Positions 1 to 6,202 of a stretch of 10,527 nucleotides of DNA are shown here, in pieces. This stretch comes from an uncultured Lachnospiraceae bacterium. Its GTDB lineage: Bacteria; Bacillota; Clostridia; Lachnospirales; Lachnospiraceae. Every line of letters begins with the position of its first letter. Positions within the stretch are counted from its first letter, which is position 1. The notes beneath the pieces were generated by a model. It was not told the DNA's origin and did no database searches. It saw only the letters and a list, made by a program, of their open reading frames with translations. The stretch is from positions 1 to 10,527 of the forward strand of contig CANRMO010000077.1 of NCBI GenBank assembly GCA_947631755.1, read 5' to 3'. Made by a program: the position numbers and the translations under genes.

Positions 1-310
1 TTTGCCATACCATTTTTTAGTCATGAAAAACTTTAATTTTTTTCATTTTGTCTATTGACATTTCTTAGCTGGACTTTCCGGGATTATAGACTTGCATTAT
101 ACATCATTTCGCCGCATTTAGCAATCTTTTCATGCGCAGAGACGCCGGATGCCCCTCCCCATCCGTGAAAAGTAACCTTATAAAAAAACCAGAGTTTATT
201 TATTTTTTACTGTTCAAAGAGCACAATCTGTAGTACAATATACAATATATGAATAATGAATAAACGTAAAGCGGCCTTCGCTTATACGCAAAGTACAAGG
301 GGGAACGAAT
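1..310. other. non-coding region upstream of the channel gene
   Basis: No convincing gene lies here on either strand. The region is AT-rich. It contains a TTGACA at 55-60 with no -10 box at a normal distance, and a 6-bp hairpin (CGGATG at 146-151, CATCCG at 160-165) with no T-run on either side, so it is not an obvious terminator. The best promoter candidate for the channel gene is TACAAT at 234-239 with a poor -35 (TGTTCA, 211-216) 17 bases upstream. Everything here is low confidence apart from the absence of a gene. Confidence 0.5.
265..288 (+). promoter_or_regulatory. leader hairpin or palindromic operator before the channel gene
   Basis: CGTAAAGCG (265-273) can pair with CGCTT (279-283) and TACG (285-288), leaving one bulged A at 284 and a five-base loop. 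It ends about nine bases before the AAGGGGG ribosome binding site (297-303). It is either an RNA hairpin in the 5' leader or a near-palindromic protein-binding site. No T-run follows, so it is not a terminator. Its function is not known from sequence alone. Confidence 0.4.
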
Positions 311-1030
311 ATGACATATGTTTCTGAGTTCGTTGGCAGTCTGATATTTTTGCTGGGGGGATACGCATATATGTGTAATATTTCCCTGAAAAAAACTCTG
401 ATCGGCAAACTGAACTATATTGAACTGGCATTTGCATGGAGCCTTGCAGTCGGTTTTGGACTGGCTGTCGCTGTTATCTTAGGCGGACCCGCCTATCTGA
501 ATCCCGGCGCAGTTTTCGGGAGTGTTATCTCCGGAACTCTTCCGATCGGACCGGCTCTCCTATATCTGCTGATGGAGTTTCTGGCCGCCGGCGCTGCAGT
601 CCTCTTGTGTATCCTGTTTTTCTGGGATTCTATGAAAGCGTCAAAGGATATGCCGAAACGGGGCATCTTCTCTGCGTATCCGGTGGAAAAAAATCTGCCG
701 CTCAACTTTTTCCAGGAAGTGGTGGCCACATTCTTTTTTCTCTTTCTTGTCCTCGGCACGATCAAAGCGAGCTCCGGCGATTCTGCCGCCCTGCAAATTG
801 GCGTGGTCGGATTTGCGGCAGTTATGATCCTGTCCCTGACCGTAAACAGCACCGGGTTCAGTATGAATGCCATGCGTTCAGTCTTCAGCAGTATCTGGTT
901 TGCGATTCTTCCCATGCCGAACAAAGACGGAGAAAAAGTTGACTGGGCCTATCAGCTCACAGTCAATCTGGTCGGGAGCAGCGTGGGCGGTATTCTGGCC
1001 GTATTAGCAGTCAATGCGCTATTTAAATAA
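311..1030 (+). CDS. GlpF-like MIP family channel with altered NPA boxes
   Basis: This is a 239-residue integral membrane protein of the aquaporin/glycerol facilitator (MIP) family, predicted to pass water or small uncharged solutes across the cytoplasmic membrane. The N-terminus (EFVGSLIFLLGGYAYMCN, then LKKT) matches the first helix and loop of GlpF-type channels. Five to six hydrophobic segments follow. The first pore half-helix reads YLNPGAVFG (N64-P65-G66 instead of NPA). The second reads TGFSMNAMR (N186-A187-M188, with R189 in place of the selectivity-filter Arg), and the Asp after that Arg in GlpF is Ser here. Both pore asparagines are kept, so a working channel with changed selectivity is plausible. 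The start is supported by AAGGGGG seven bases upstream. The next gene, 88 bases downstream, encodes a PocR-domain receptor, which fits a glycerol- or diol-type substrate, but the substrate is inference. Confidence 0.85.
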   Translation: MTYVSEFVGSLIFLLGGYAYMCNISLKKTLIGKLNYIELAFAWSLAVGFGLAVAVILGGPAYLNPGAVFGSVISGTLPIGPALLYLLMEFLAAGAAVLLCILFFWDSMKASKDMPKRGIFSAYPVEKNLPLNFFQEVVATFFFLFLVLGTIKASSGDSAALQIGVVGFAAVMILSLTVNSTGFSMNAMRSVFSSIWFAILPMPNKDGEKVDWAYQLTVNLVGSSVGGILAVLAVNALFK

Positions 1031-1118
1031 TTTATATACGGATCGTCTGCAAATTATACTCTGCGGACAGCAGGGTTTTCTATAGACAAAACATAAACAA
1101 AAAAGGGAGGAATTAAAT

Positions 1119-1898
1119 ATGAAAATCCAAGATTTCTGTGATATGAATAAATTTGAGGAGATTATGAAAAACTGGGCTGCCTGCACAGGGCTTGCCACTG
1201 TCGCTGTCGGCGATGACGGAAATTACATAAGTGACTGCTACAACTTTACGGATTTCTGTATCAAACTGACAAGAGGGAGTGCCGAGGGCTGCAAGCGCTG
1301 TGAAAAATGCGACAGAGAGGGAAAGGGCGTTTACCCCTGCCACGCCGGACTGGTTGATTTCGGTATCCCGATCACACTGGATGACGGAACGGTTCTCGGC
1401 AGCGTGATCGGCGGACAGGTTCTCCCGGAAAATCCCGACGAGGATAAATTCCGGGCGACAGCGCGGGAGCTGAATATTGATGAGGATGAGTACATCGAGG
1501 CCCTGCACAAAGTAAATGTAAAGACAAACCATGAGATCGAGGCCTCCGCTAATCTTTTGGGAGACGTAATCAATATGTTTGTCCGCGCCAGCTATACATC
1601 CATACAGAACCAGCAGATTGTCTCAGAAATGAAAGAGGGCATCAACAAAGCGGCCGAACAGATCGTGCTCGCCAACGAAAACACGAAACAGATCGACGGC
1701 TACAGCAACCGCCAGAAGATGCTGGCCCTAAATGCCAGCATAGAGGCTGCCCGCGCCGGAGAGGCCGGACGGGGATTCTCCGTCGTGGCCGAAGAGGTAC
1801 AGAAGCTGGCACAGGGTATGTCTGTCACAAGTGTCAATATCAAACAGGCACTACAGGAAGTGACAAATACCATTATGAACTTAAATAAACAGAAATAA
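1119..1898 (+). CDS. soluble chemoreceptor: PocR sensory domain plus minimal MCP signalling hairpin
   Basis: This 259-residue protein has no membrane segment and should act in the cytoplasm. Residues about 5-150 match the PocR sensory domain, including the cysteine cluster C58-x2-C61-x2-C64-x9-C74 and the core around VDFGIPITLDDGTVLGSVIGGQ. PocR domains are known from regulators of propanediol use and are predicted to bind simple hydrocarbon derivatives. Residues about 160-259 form a helical hairpin with the nearly invariant chemoreceptor tip (LALNASIEAARAGEAGRGF, then VVAEEVQKLAQ), which contacts CheA and CheW. Only about 44 residues follow the tip, so each arm is about six heptads, shorter than in usual receptor classes, and methylation helices seem absent. 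GGGAGG at 1105-1110 supports the start. Its place behind the MIP channel suggests it senses the solute that the channel admits. It could instead signal to a CheA-independent partner. Confidence 0.9.
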   Translation: MKIQDFCDMNKFEEIMKNWAACTGLATVAVGDDGNYISDCYNFTDFCIKLTRGSAEGCKRCEKCDREGKGVYPCHAGLVDFGIPITLDDGTVLGSVIGGQVLPENPDEDKFRATARELNIDEDEYIEALHKVNVKTNHEIEASANLLGDVINMFVRASYTSIQNQQIVSEMKEGINKAAEQIVLANENTKQIDGYSNRQKMLALNASIEAARAGEAGRGFSVVAEEVQKLAQGMSVTSVNIKQALQEVTNTIMNLNKQK

Positions 1899-1932
1899 AA
1901 CCGGTATGTTCTTATATGCCTCAAGACGCAGG

Positions 1933-1975
1933 AGGGGGGCGGCAATCTTACAAAATTGCCGCCCCCCTGTATTTA
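1933..1975. terminator. strong hairpin terminator between convergent genes
   Basis: AGGGGGGCGGCAAT (1933-1946) pairs perfectly with ATTGCCGCCCCCCT (1955-1968): 14 bp with an eight-base loop. It lies 34 bases after the receptor stop and just beyond the 3' end of the metal ATPase on the other strand, so it probably stops transcription from both sides. The T-run on the plus strand is weak (TGTATTTAT), and the minus side has none. Confidence 0.8.
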
Positions 1976-1980
1976 TCTGT

Positions 1981-2079
1981 CTATTTCATAGCAGTTCTCA
2001 GTGTCCTCATAGAATTTAATATAGCGATGACAGACACACCTACATCTGCAAATACTGCTTCCCACATATTGGCGAGGCC
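1981..2079 (-). pseudogene. displaced C-terminal tail of the metal ATPase (out of frame)
   Basis: One reading frame away from the ATPase, this stretch encodes GLANMWEAVFADVGVS followed by VIAILNSMRTLRTAMK and a TAG at 1981-1983. This is the normal last membrane helix and C-terminus of a P1B-type ATPase. Adding one G/C near 2078-2079 (GCC TTG GGC CTC on the coding strand) joins it to the upstream frame, giving a 624-residue protein with the metal-site Asp at 604. The tail shows no other damage, so the change is recent, or a sequencing or assembly error. Confidence 0.85.
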
Positions 2080-3854
2080 AAGGCTCCCATGAGAAGCACA
2101 ATAGCTTTCACCGCCAGGGCAAAGACGATATTCTCTTTCACAATGCGCAGTGTCTTCTTTGAAATCTGCACAACAGAGGCAATCTTTCGGATATCATCGT
2201 CCATTAACACGATATCTGCCGCCTCAATAGCGGCATCGGATCCCAGGCTGCCCATAGCAATGCCCACATCCGCCCTGGTCAGCACAGGGGCGTCATTAAT
2301 CCCGTCCCCGACAAAGGCAAGTTTTTCCCCTTCTCTCTGCTGTCCCAGTGCCTGCTCTACCCGCTCCACCTTATCTCCCGGCAAAAGTTCTGCGTGGACT
2401 TCATCGATACCAAGTTCTTCTGCCACATACTCCGCGCTCTCTTTGCGGTCACCGGTCAGCATGACACACTTTTTCACACCGACCTGTTTCATGCTGCGGA
2501 TCGCATCTGCCGCCCCCTCTTTTATCCTGTCCGAGATGACGATCGCTCCCGCAAACTGTCCATTCTGCGCGGCGTAAACAACAGTTCCCACACGTGGGAC
2601 CGGCTCATAAACTACTCCCCTGTCCCGCATCAATTTCCCATTTCCAAGCAATATATCCACACCGTCAATCCGGACTGCAATTCCACATCCGGCGATCTCC
2701 TCTGCCTCCGATATCCGGCTCATATCGATCTTCTCTCCCCACGCCTCACGGATTGAGCTGCCAATCGGGTGGGTGGAATACCCCTCGCCCAGAGCCGCAA
2801 TCTCCAAAAGTTCTTCCGCCGTCCTTCCCTGCGGCAGTATTTCCGTAACCTTAAATTCTCCCCTGGTCAGCGTACCCGTCTTATCGAACACAATGGTCGT
2901 CACCTCGGCCGCCGCTTCCAGAAAATCACTGCCTTTCACCAATACGCCAAGTTTGGCAGCCCCCCCGATGCCGCCGAAAAATCCCAGGGGAACAGAGATC
3001 ACAAGGGCACACGGGCAGGAGATCACGAGGAAGATACAAGCTCTCTGTATCCAGTCACCCCATCCCCCGCCCAGGATCAGGGGCGGAAGAACAGCCAGTA
3101 AAAAAGCGCCGATCGTCACAACCGGGGTATAATATCTGGCAAACCGTGTGATAAAATTTTCCACCCGGGCCTTTTTGCTGCTGGCATTTTCCACCAGCTC
3201 CAGTATTTTTGCCACTGTGGAATCATCAAATTCTTTTGTCGTGCGGACTTTTAGCGTGCCGCTGCCATTGACGCAGCCACTGAAGATCTCATCTCCTGCT
3301 GCCGCCCTCCGCGGGACAGATTCACCGGTCAGCGCCGCCGTGTCGATCAGGGACTCGCCCTCTGCCACAACGCCATCCAGCGGGATTCTCTCCCCTGGTT
3401 TGACAACAATCACTGTCCCCACTTCCACATCATCCGGATCCACCCGGACCAGTTCGCCATTTTCTTCCACATTTGCATATTCCGGGCAGATATCCATCAT
3501 CTCCGTGATAGACTGGCGCGATTTCCCGACAGCATAATCCTGGAACAGCTCTCCCACCTGGTAAAATAGCATAACTGCCACTGCCTCTGAAAATTCTCTG
3601 ACGCCGAACGCCCCAAACGTAGCGATCATCATAAGAAAATTCTCATCGAAAATCTGTCCGTGGCTTATGTTCCGGGCTGCTTTCCATATGATATCATACC
3701 CAATCACAAGATAGGGAACCAGATACACGGGCAACAGTATCCACGACTCATGAAACTGTCCGGCCGCTCCTGTGTGTTCCCAGATCATGAGCGCGGCAAA
3801 CAAAACCCCGGAGACAATGATGCGCACCATCCTTTTTTTCTGTTTTTTTGTCAT
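2040..3854 (-). CDS. cadA: P1B-type heavy-metal exporting ATPase (Zn/Cd/Pb), 3' frameshift
   Basis: This ATP-driven pump should export Zn(II), Cd(II) or Pb(II) across the cytoplasmic membrane. All core motifs are present: TGES (176-179, actuator), CPC in SCPCAL (280-282, membrane metal site), phosphorylated Asp in DKTGT (324-328), the HP pair (362-363), TGD (467-469) and GDGIND (516-521). K583 in the penultimate helix matches the conserved Lys of ZntA. The protein begins directly with membrane helices and has no fused metal-binding domain; that domain is encoded by the adjacent upstream gene. GGAGGACGACA precedes the ATG. The frame as read ends after ASPICGKQYLQM (604 residues), which is not the family C-terminus. 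The true tail lies in another frame down to 1981, so the ADVG Asp in the last helix is lost. The pump may be impaired unless the shift is an error. Substrate is inferred from CPC, the Lys and the CadC/SmtB-like repressor. Confidence 0.93.
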   Translation of the reverse strand: MTKKQKKRMVRIIVSGVLFAALMIWEHTGAAGQFHESWILLPVYLVPYLVIGYDIIWKAARNISHGQIFDENFLMMIATFGAFGVREFSEAVAVMLFYQVGELFQDYAVGKSRQSITEMMDICPEYANVEENGELVRVDPDDVEVGTVIVVKPGERIPLDGVVAEGESLIDTAALTGESVPRRAAAGDEIFSGCVNGSGTLKVRTTKEFDDSTVAKILELVENASSKKARVENFITRFARYYTPVVTIGAFLLAVLPPLILGGGWGDWIQRACIFLVISCPCALVISVPLGFFGGIGGAAKLGVLVKGSDFLEAAAEVTTIVFDKTGTLTRGEFKVTEILPQGRTAEELLEIAALGEGYSTHPIGSSIREAWGEKIDMSRISEAEEIAGCGIAVRIDGVDILLGNGKLMRDRGVVYEPVPRVGTVVYAAQNGQFAGAIVISDRIKEGAADAIRSMKQVGVKKCVMLTGDRKESAEYVAEELGIDEVHAELLPGDKVERVEQALGQQREGEKLAFVGDGINDAPVLTRADVGIAMGSLGSDAAIEAADIVLMDDDIRKIASVVQISKKTLRIVKENIVFALAVKAIVLLMGALASPICGKQYLQM

Positions 3855-3866
3855 TGTCGTCCTCCA

Positions 3867-4085
3867 TTACATCAGGATTCTGCAATCTGGCTCCACTTTG
3901 GCACATACTTTTTGCACTTCTCCCATAATCTCATCAAACCTGTCATCATCGGCATCCACCGTCATTTTTTGTGTCATAAAACTGACAGTGGCATCCTTTA
4001 CCCCGTCAATCTTTTTAATGGCGTCCTCCATCTTTGCCGCGCAGTTTGCACAGTCCAGATCCTGCAATTTAAATTTCTTTTTCAC
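3867..4085 (-). CDS. stand-alone HMA-domain metal-binding protein
   Basis: This 72-residue protein is a single heavy-metal-associated (HMA) ferredoxin-like domain. The metal site is DCANCAAK (C12 and C15), followed by the usual GVKDATVSFMTQK strand. An Asp directly before CxxC is typical of domains linked to Zn/Cd/Pb ATPases rather than copper ATPases. It probably takes the place of the N-terminal domain missing from the ATPase, either as a metal chaperone or as a detached regulatory domain. The ATPase begins 12 bases downstream, so the two are translated together. I chose the GTG at 4085 because GAGGAAAGGAAAGG lies just upstream; the ATG at 4109 has no ribosome binding site and would add eight residues (MRKGKVII) encoded by this ribosome-binding stretch. 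Confidence 0.85.
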   Translation of the reverse strand: MKKKFKLQDLDCANCAAKMEDAIKKIDGVKDATVSFMTQKMTVDADDDRFDEIMGEVQKVCAKVEPDCRILM

Positions 4086-4136
4086 AATGATCACCTTTCC
4101 TTTCCTCATTAAGAGCTGTGGCGCTCCCTGTTTTTC

Positions 4137-4496
4137 CTATTCCTCAATATGCTCAAGCCCCTGGGCGATGATCGTCCTCACGTGTCCGTCCGCCAGGGAA
4201 TAAAAAACGGATTTGCCCTCTCTCCGGCTCTTCACAAGTTTATTCTGCTTTAAGATCTTTAACTGGTGGGAAATGGCCGACTGCGTCATATTCAGAGCCT
4301 CCGCCAGATCACACACACACACTTCTGACTCAAAAAGGACAAAAAGAATCCGGATCCTTGTCGAATCGCCAAACACCTTAAAGAGCTCCGCCAGATCATA
4401 CAGCGTATCTTCCGGCGGCATATAGTCATTCACCTTTTGAAGCAGTTCCTCGTGAATCTCTACCGAGTCACAGCACTCCAATTTCTGTTCTGCCAT
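4137..4496 (-). CDS. ArsR/SmtB-family metal-sensing repressor (CadC/SmtB-like)
   Basis: This 119-residue winged-helix repressor should release DNA when it binds Zn, Cd or Pb. The recognition helix is in MTQSAISHQLKILKQNKLV (70-88), followed by the wing RREGKSVFYSL. Two metal sites can be read. The alpha3N-type site has C8 and C9 near the N-terminus plus C60 and C62 in CVCDLAEAL, as in CadC. The alpha5 site has D103-x-H105-x10-H116-x2-E119, the same spacing and residues as SmtB. The start at 4496 is chosen because AAAGGAGGAGG lies just upstream; a longer reading from 4538 would begin inside the operator. It is first in the operon, with 51 bases to the HMA gene, and most likely represses itself and the pump. 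Confidence 0.93.
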   Translation of the reverse strand: MAEQKLECCDSVEIHEELLQKVNDYMPPEDTLYDLAELFKVFGDSTRIRILFVLFESEVCVCDLAEALNMTQSAISHQLKILKQNKLVKSRREGKSVFYSLADGHVRTIIAQGLEHIEE

Positions 4497-4520
4497 GGCC
4501 TCCTCCTTTCTCGTTTTATC

Positions 4521-4540
4521 ATATGAACAATTATTCATAT
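4521..4540 (-). promoter_or_regulatory. operator for the ArsR-type repressor
   Basis: ATATGAA (4521-4527) and TTCATAT (4534-4540) form a perfect 7-bp inverted repeat around a six-base spacer. This closely resembles the known SmtB/CzrA-type operator core (TGAA, six bases, TTCA). It lies just downstream of the -10 box and covers the expected transcription start, so a bound repressor would block the metal operon promoter. Confidence 0.85.
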
Positions 4541-4544
4541 ATTT

Positions 4545-4573
4545 ATATTATAATATTTTATCCAAAAAGTCAA
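4545..4573 (-). promoter_or_regulatory. sigma-A-type promoter of the metal operon
   Basis: On the minus strand TTGACT (4573-4568) and TAATAT (4550-4545) are separated by 17 bases. The expected start is near 4538, inside the palindromic operator. This gives a 5' leader of about 40 bases before the repressor gene. Confidence 0.8.
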
Positions 4574-4611
4574 TAAATTTTGCAACATTTTCCCACTATT
4601 ATTCGTTTTAT

Positions 4612-4620
4612 TGTTATAAT
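4612..4620 (+). promoter_or_regulatory. extended -10 promoter for the beta-propeller-like protein
   Basis: TGTTATAAT is a perfect extended -10 box. There is no good -35 at the usual distance (CCCACT at 4592-4597). Transcription would begin near 4627, diverging from the metal operon promoter about 90 bases away. Confidence 0.6.
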
Positions 4621-4626
4621 AGGATA

Positions 4627-4678
4627 TCGGGGCCGGTTTTGTGCAGGCACAGACGACATTTTTGCCTTTTGGCCCTGA
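4627..4678 (+). promoter_or_regulatory. structured 5' leader of the beta-propeller-like gene
   Basis: TCGGGGCC (4627-4634) can pair with GGCCCTGA (4671-4678), eight pairs with one G-U, beginning at the expected first transcribed base. A smaller TGTG/CACA hairpin (4640-4651) lies inside. The ribosome binding site GGAGG (4706-4710) lies outside. It may protect the mRNA 5' end or have a regulatory role. No known riboswitch core was recognised. Confidence 0.35.
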
Positions 4679-4718
4679 CATCATAACAGTTTATTATAGG
4701 AGAACGGAGGAAACACAT

Positions 4719-6083
4719 ATGAAACAAAAAAGGATCAAAACAATAGCTGCCTCTCTCATACTTGTTATGAGCATCTGCAGCGCCTGCGGCCAGGAGAACA
4801 AAATGACCGTCAGCGAGAACGCCAGCGGCCCGGCGGTGCAGGATGAACCGTCCGCACCCGCAAAAACAGCTCTGACACCCGGCTACTATCCCCGCTACTA
4901 CAATGACCGCTGCCTCTACGTGTCGGACTGGGAGACTGGCGTTTACCAGTATTCCCTGGACGGCAAAAACGAGACCCACATCGACCTCGATGACAACATC
5001 GGCGGCATCTGGGTCACGGATGAATGGCTCTACTATATCGGCTCATCTGACGATAGCGCAGAGGAAAGCGGAACAATCTGGCGCGTTCCACTGAAAAAAC
5101 AGGGAGAGAAGACAGCTCCTGACGAGCCGGGAAAAGAGACCGTTTCCACAAAAAACAAAGAGAAGATGGCTGATGTAGAACTGGGAAAATGGGGGGATTT
5201 CCTCAATGTGACAGATACCTATGTGGCATATACTTATAAAAAATCCATATGCCGTCTGGACCTGAAAAACAAAAAGGTAAAAAATATCACCGAGGGGATT
5301 AAATTCGCCGCGGCAAACAGCCACTTTCCCCACATGATGACGGACGCCACCCTGAACCCCTATGTAAAAAACGATCTCTCATTTTTCTACGACAAGCAAG
5401 GCAAACTGTATCGTCTGGATCTGAAAAAAGGAGTCTGTAAACAGGCAGACCCGCTCCTTCAAAAAAACGGCGTGGCCTCCAGAATATGCAGCGATGAAGA
5501 GCATCTCTATTTTGGCACGTCAGAAATCAGTGAAGGCGGCATAACCCGATATGATATAGAGAGCAATACGGCAGAAAACATTGTCCCCGGCACGGATATT
5601 GAGAACCTTCTGAAAGAGGCAGACCCATGGAATTACAAGGAAAATTCCGCAGACTGGATCGCCTACACGTCCTTTGTCTATAACGGCCGCCTGTACATGT
5701 CCATCGAACTGATGTGGGAAAATGAAGAGGACGAGCCAGATGAAGAGGGCGCTATACCGGGACCCCACTACGCTGACCTGGTCATCAGCTGCCAGGCGGA
5801 GGACGGCTCCGGCCTGACATACGAAAAGGAGCTCTCCGAATGCATGTACCGGGAGGGAGAACAGTTCCTGCATGGAGATTTTGATCACGGCAACTGGTTT
5901 GACGAGACCGGATACGTCAGAGGGCTCATCGGAAATTATGCGATCGTGACAACAACCGCCAATGAAGAGAGCGACAAATTCGCCTGGGTATTTTATGACC
6001 TGGAGACAGGCCGCCACCACACGGTCAAAAGCGGGGACGACGAGCGATACCTCTTATACTATTTCGGGGATACGGATTACTAA
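4719..6083 (+). CDS. secreted, probably lipid-anchored beta-propeller-like protein (DUF5050-like)
   Basis: I do not recognise a specific function. The 454-residue protein begins with a basic, hydrophobic export signal ending ICSACGQE. C23 would be the lipidated cysteine, although the residue at -3 is Cys rather than the usual Leu, so the lipobox is imperfect. A low-complexity linker (about 25-55) follows. The rest has repeated strands of the kind 'aromatic-Tyr, Gly, then aromatic-x-[VLR]-[DP]-L': CLYVSDWETGVYQYSL (65-80), WLYYIG to IWRVPL (103-125), AYTYKKSICRLDL (170-182), LSFFYDKQGKLYRLDL (220-235), LYFGTSEISEGGITRYDI (263-280) and FAWVFYDLETG (421-431). These resemble the DUF5050/YncE-like propeller repeats of clostridial surface proteins. 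The start at 4719 is chosen for its GGAGG site and because it gives a signal peptide; a longer reading from 4641 would not. Confidence 0.8.
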   Translation: MKQKRIKTIAASLILVMSICSACGQENKMTVSENASGPAVQDEPSAPAKTALTPGYYPRYYNDRCLYVSDWETGVYQYSLDGKNETHIDLDDNIGGIWVTDEWLYYIGSSDDSAEESGTIWRVPLKKQGEKTAPDEPGKETVSTKNKEKMADVELGKWGDFLNVTDTYVAYTYKKSICRLDLKNKKVKNITEGIKFAAANSHFPHMMTDATLNPYVKNDLSFFYDKQGKLYRLDLKKGVCKQADPLLQKNGVASRICSDEEHLYFGTSEISEGGITRYDIESNTAENIVPGTDIENLLKEADPWNYKENSADWIAYTSFVYNGRLYMSIELMWENEEDEPDEEGAIPGPHYADLVISCQAEDGSGLTYEKELSECMYREGEQFLHGDFDHGNWFDETGYVRGLIGNYAIVTTTANEESDKFAWVFYDLETGRHHTVKSGDDERYLLYYFGDTDY

Positions 6084-6110
6084 AGAACTGTCACGAAATA
6101 ACTTTTAAAT

Positions 6111-6193
6111 CTGCGGATTATTTTTGAATGGGTTTCGCGGCGGCAACATACTTAACCGCCCACTTTCATATATTATACAAAAATAATCCGCAG
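6111..6193. repeat. 16-bp perfect inverted repeat with 51-base interior
   Basis: CTGCGGATTATTTTTG (6111-6126) is the exact reverse complement of 6178-6193. A U-G wobble and an A-U pair can extend the RNA stem by two. A small inner stem (GGCGG 6139-6143, CCGCC 6156-6160) is also possible. It lies between the beta-propeller stop (6083) and the deacetylase start (6203). The 3' arm includes most of the only ribosome-binding-like sequence (GCAGG, 6190-6194). It could be a terminator-like stem, an RNA switch on the deacetylase, or a small invertible or mobile element. No T-run follows. Confidence 0.75.
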
Positions 6194-6202
6194 GTATCTT
6201 TT

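Noticed and set aside
1..24. Possible start of a minus-strand gene (ATG at 24 reading MTKKWYGK off the left edge)
   Set aside because: Only eight codons are visible and there is no ribosome binding site upstream.
55..60. TTGACA as -35 of the channel promoter
   Set aside because: No -10 box lies at 16-18 bases, and it is 250 bases from the gene.
146..165. CGGATG/CATCCG hairpin as a terminator for an upstream gene
   Set aside because: The stem is only six pairs, and neither side has a T-run.
250..275. CcpA-type cre site upstream of the channel
   Set aside because: The bases around AAACG do not match the cre consensus on both sides.
493..924. Long open frames opposite the channel gene, and likewise opposite the ATPase and other genes
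   Set aside because: They have no ribosome sites or family-like sequence and are fully covered by well-supported genes.
1045..1068. GTCTGC/GCGGAC hairpin as terminator between channel and receptor
   Set aside because: It has six pairs with a wobble, a long loop and only TTTT well after it. Read-through into the receptor gene remains likely.
4497..4538. Longer ArsR protein starting at the ATG at 4538
   Set aside because: That start lies in the operator and near the transcription start, and has no ribosome site; the strong site fits 4496.
4641..4718. N-terminal extension of the beta-propeller protein from 4641
   Set aside because: It would bury the signal peptide inside the protein, and the ribosome site is at 4706-4710.
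6128..6202. N-terminal extension of the deacetylase from 6128
   Set aside because: The 25 extra residues are encoded by the inverted repeat and there is no ribosome site. It cannot be ruled out completely because the site for 6203 is weak.
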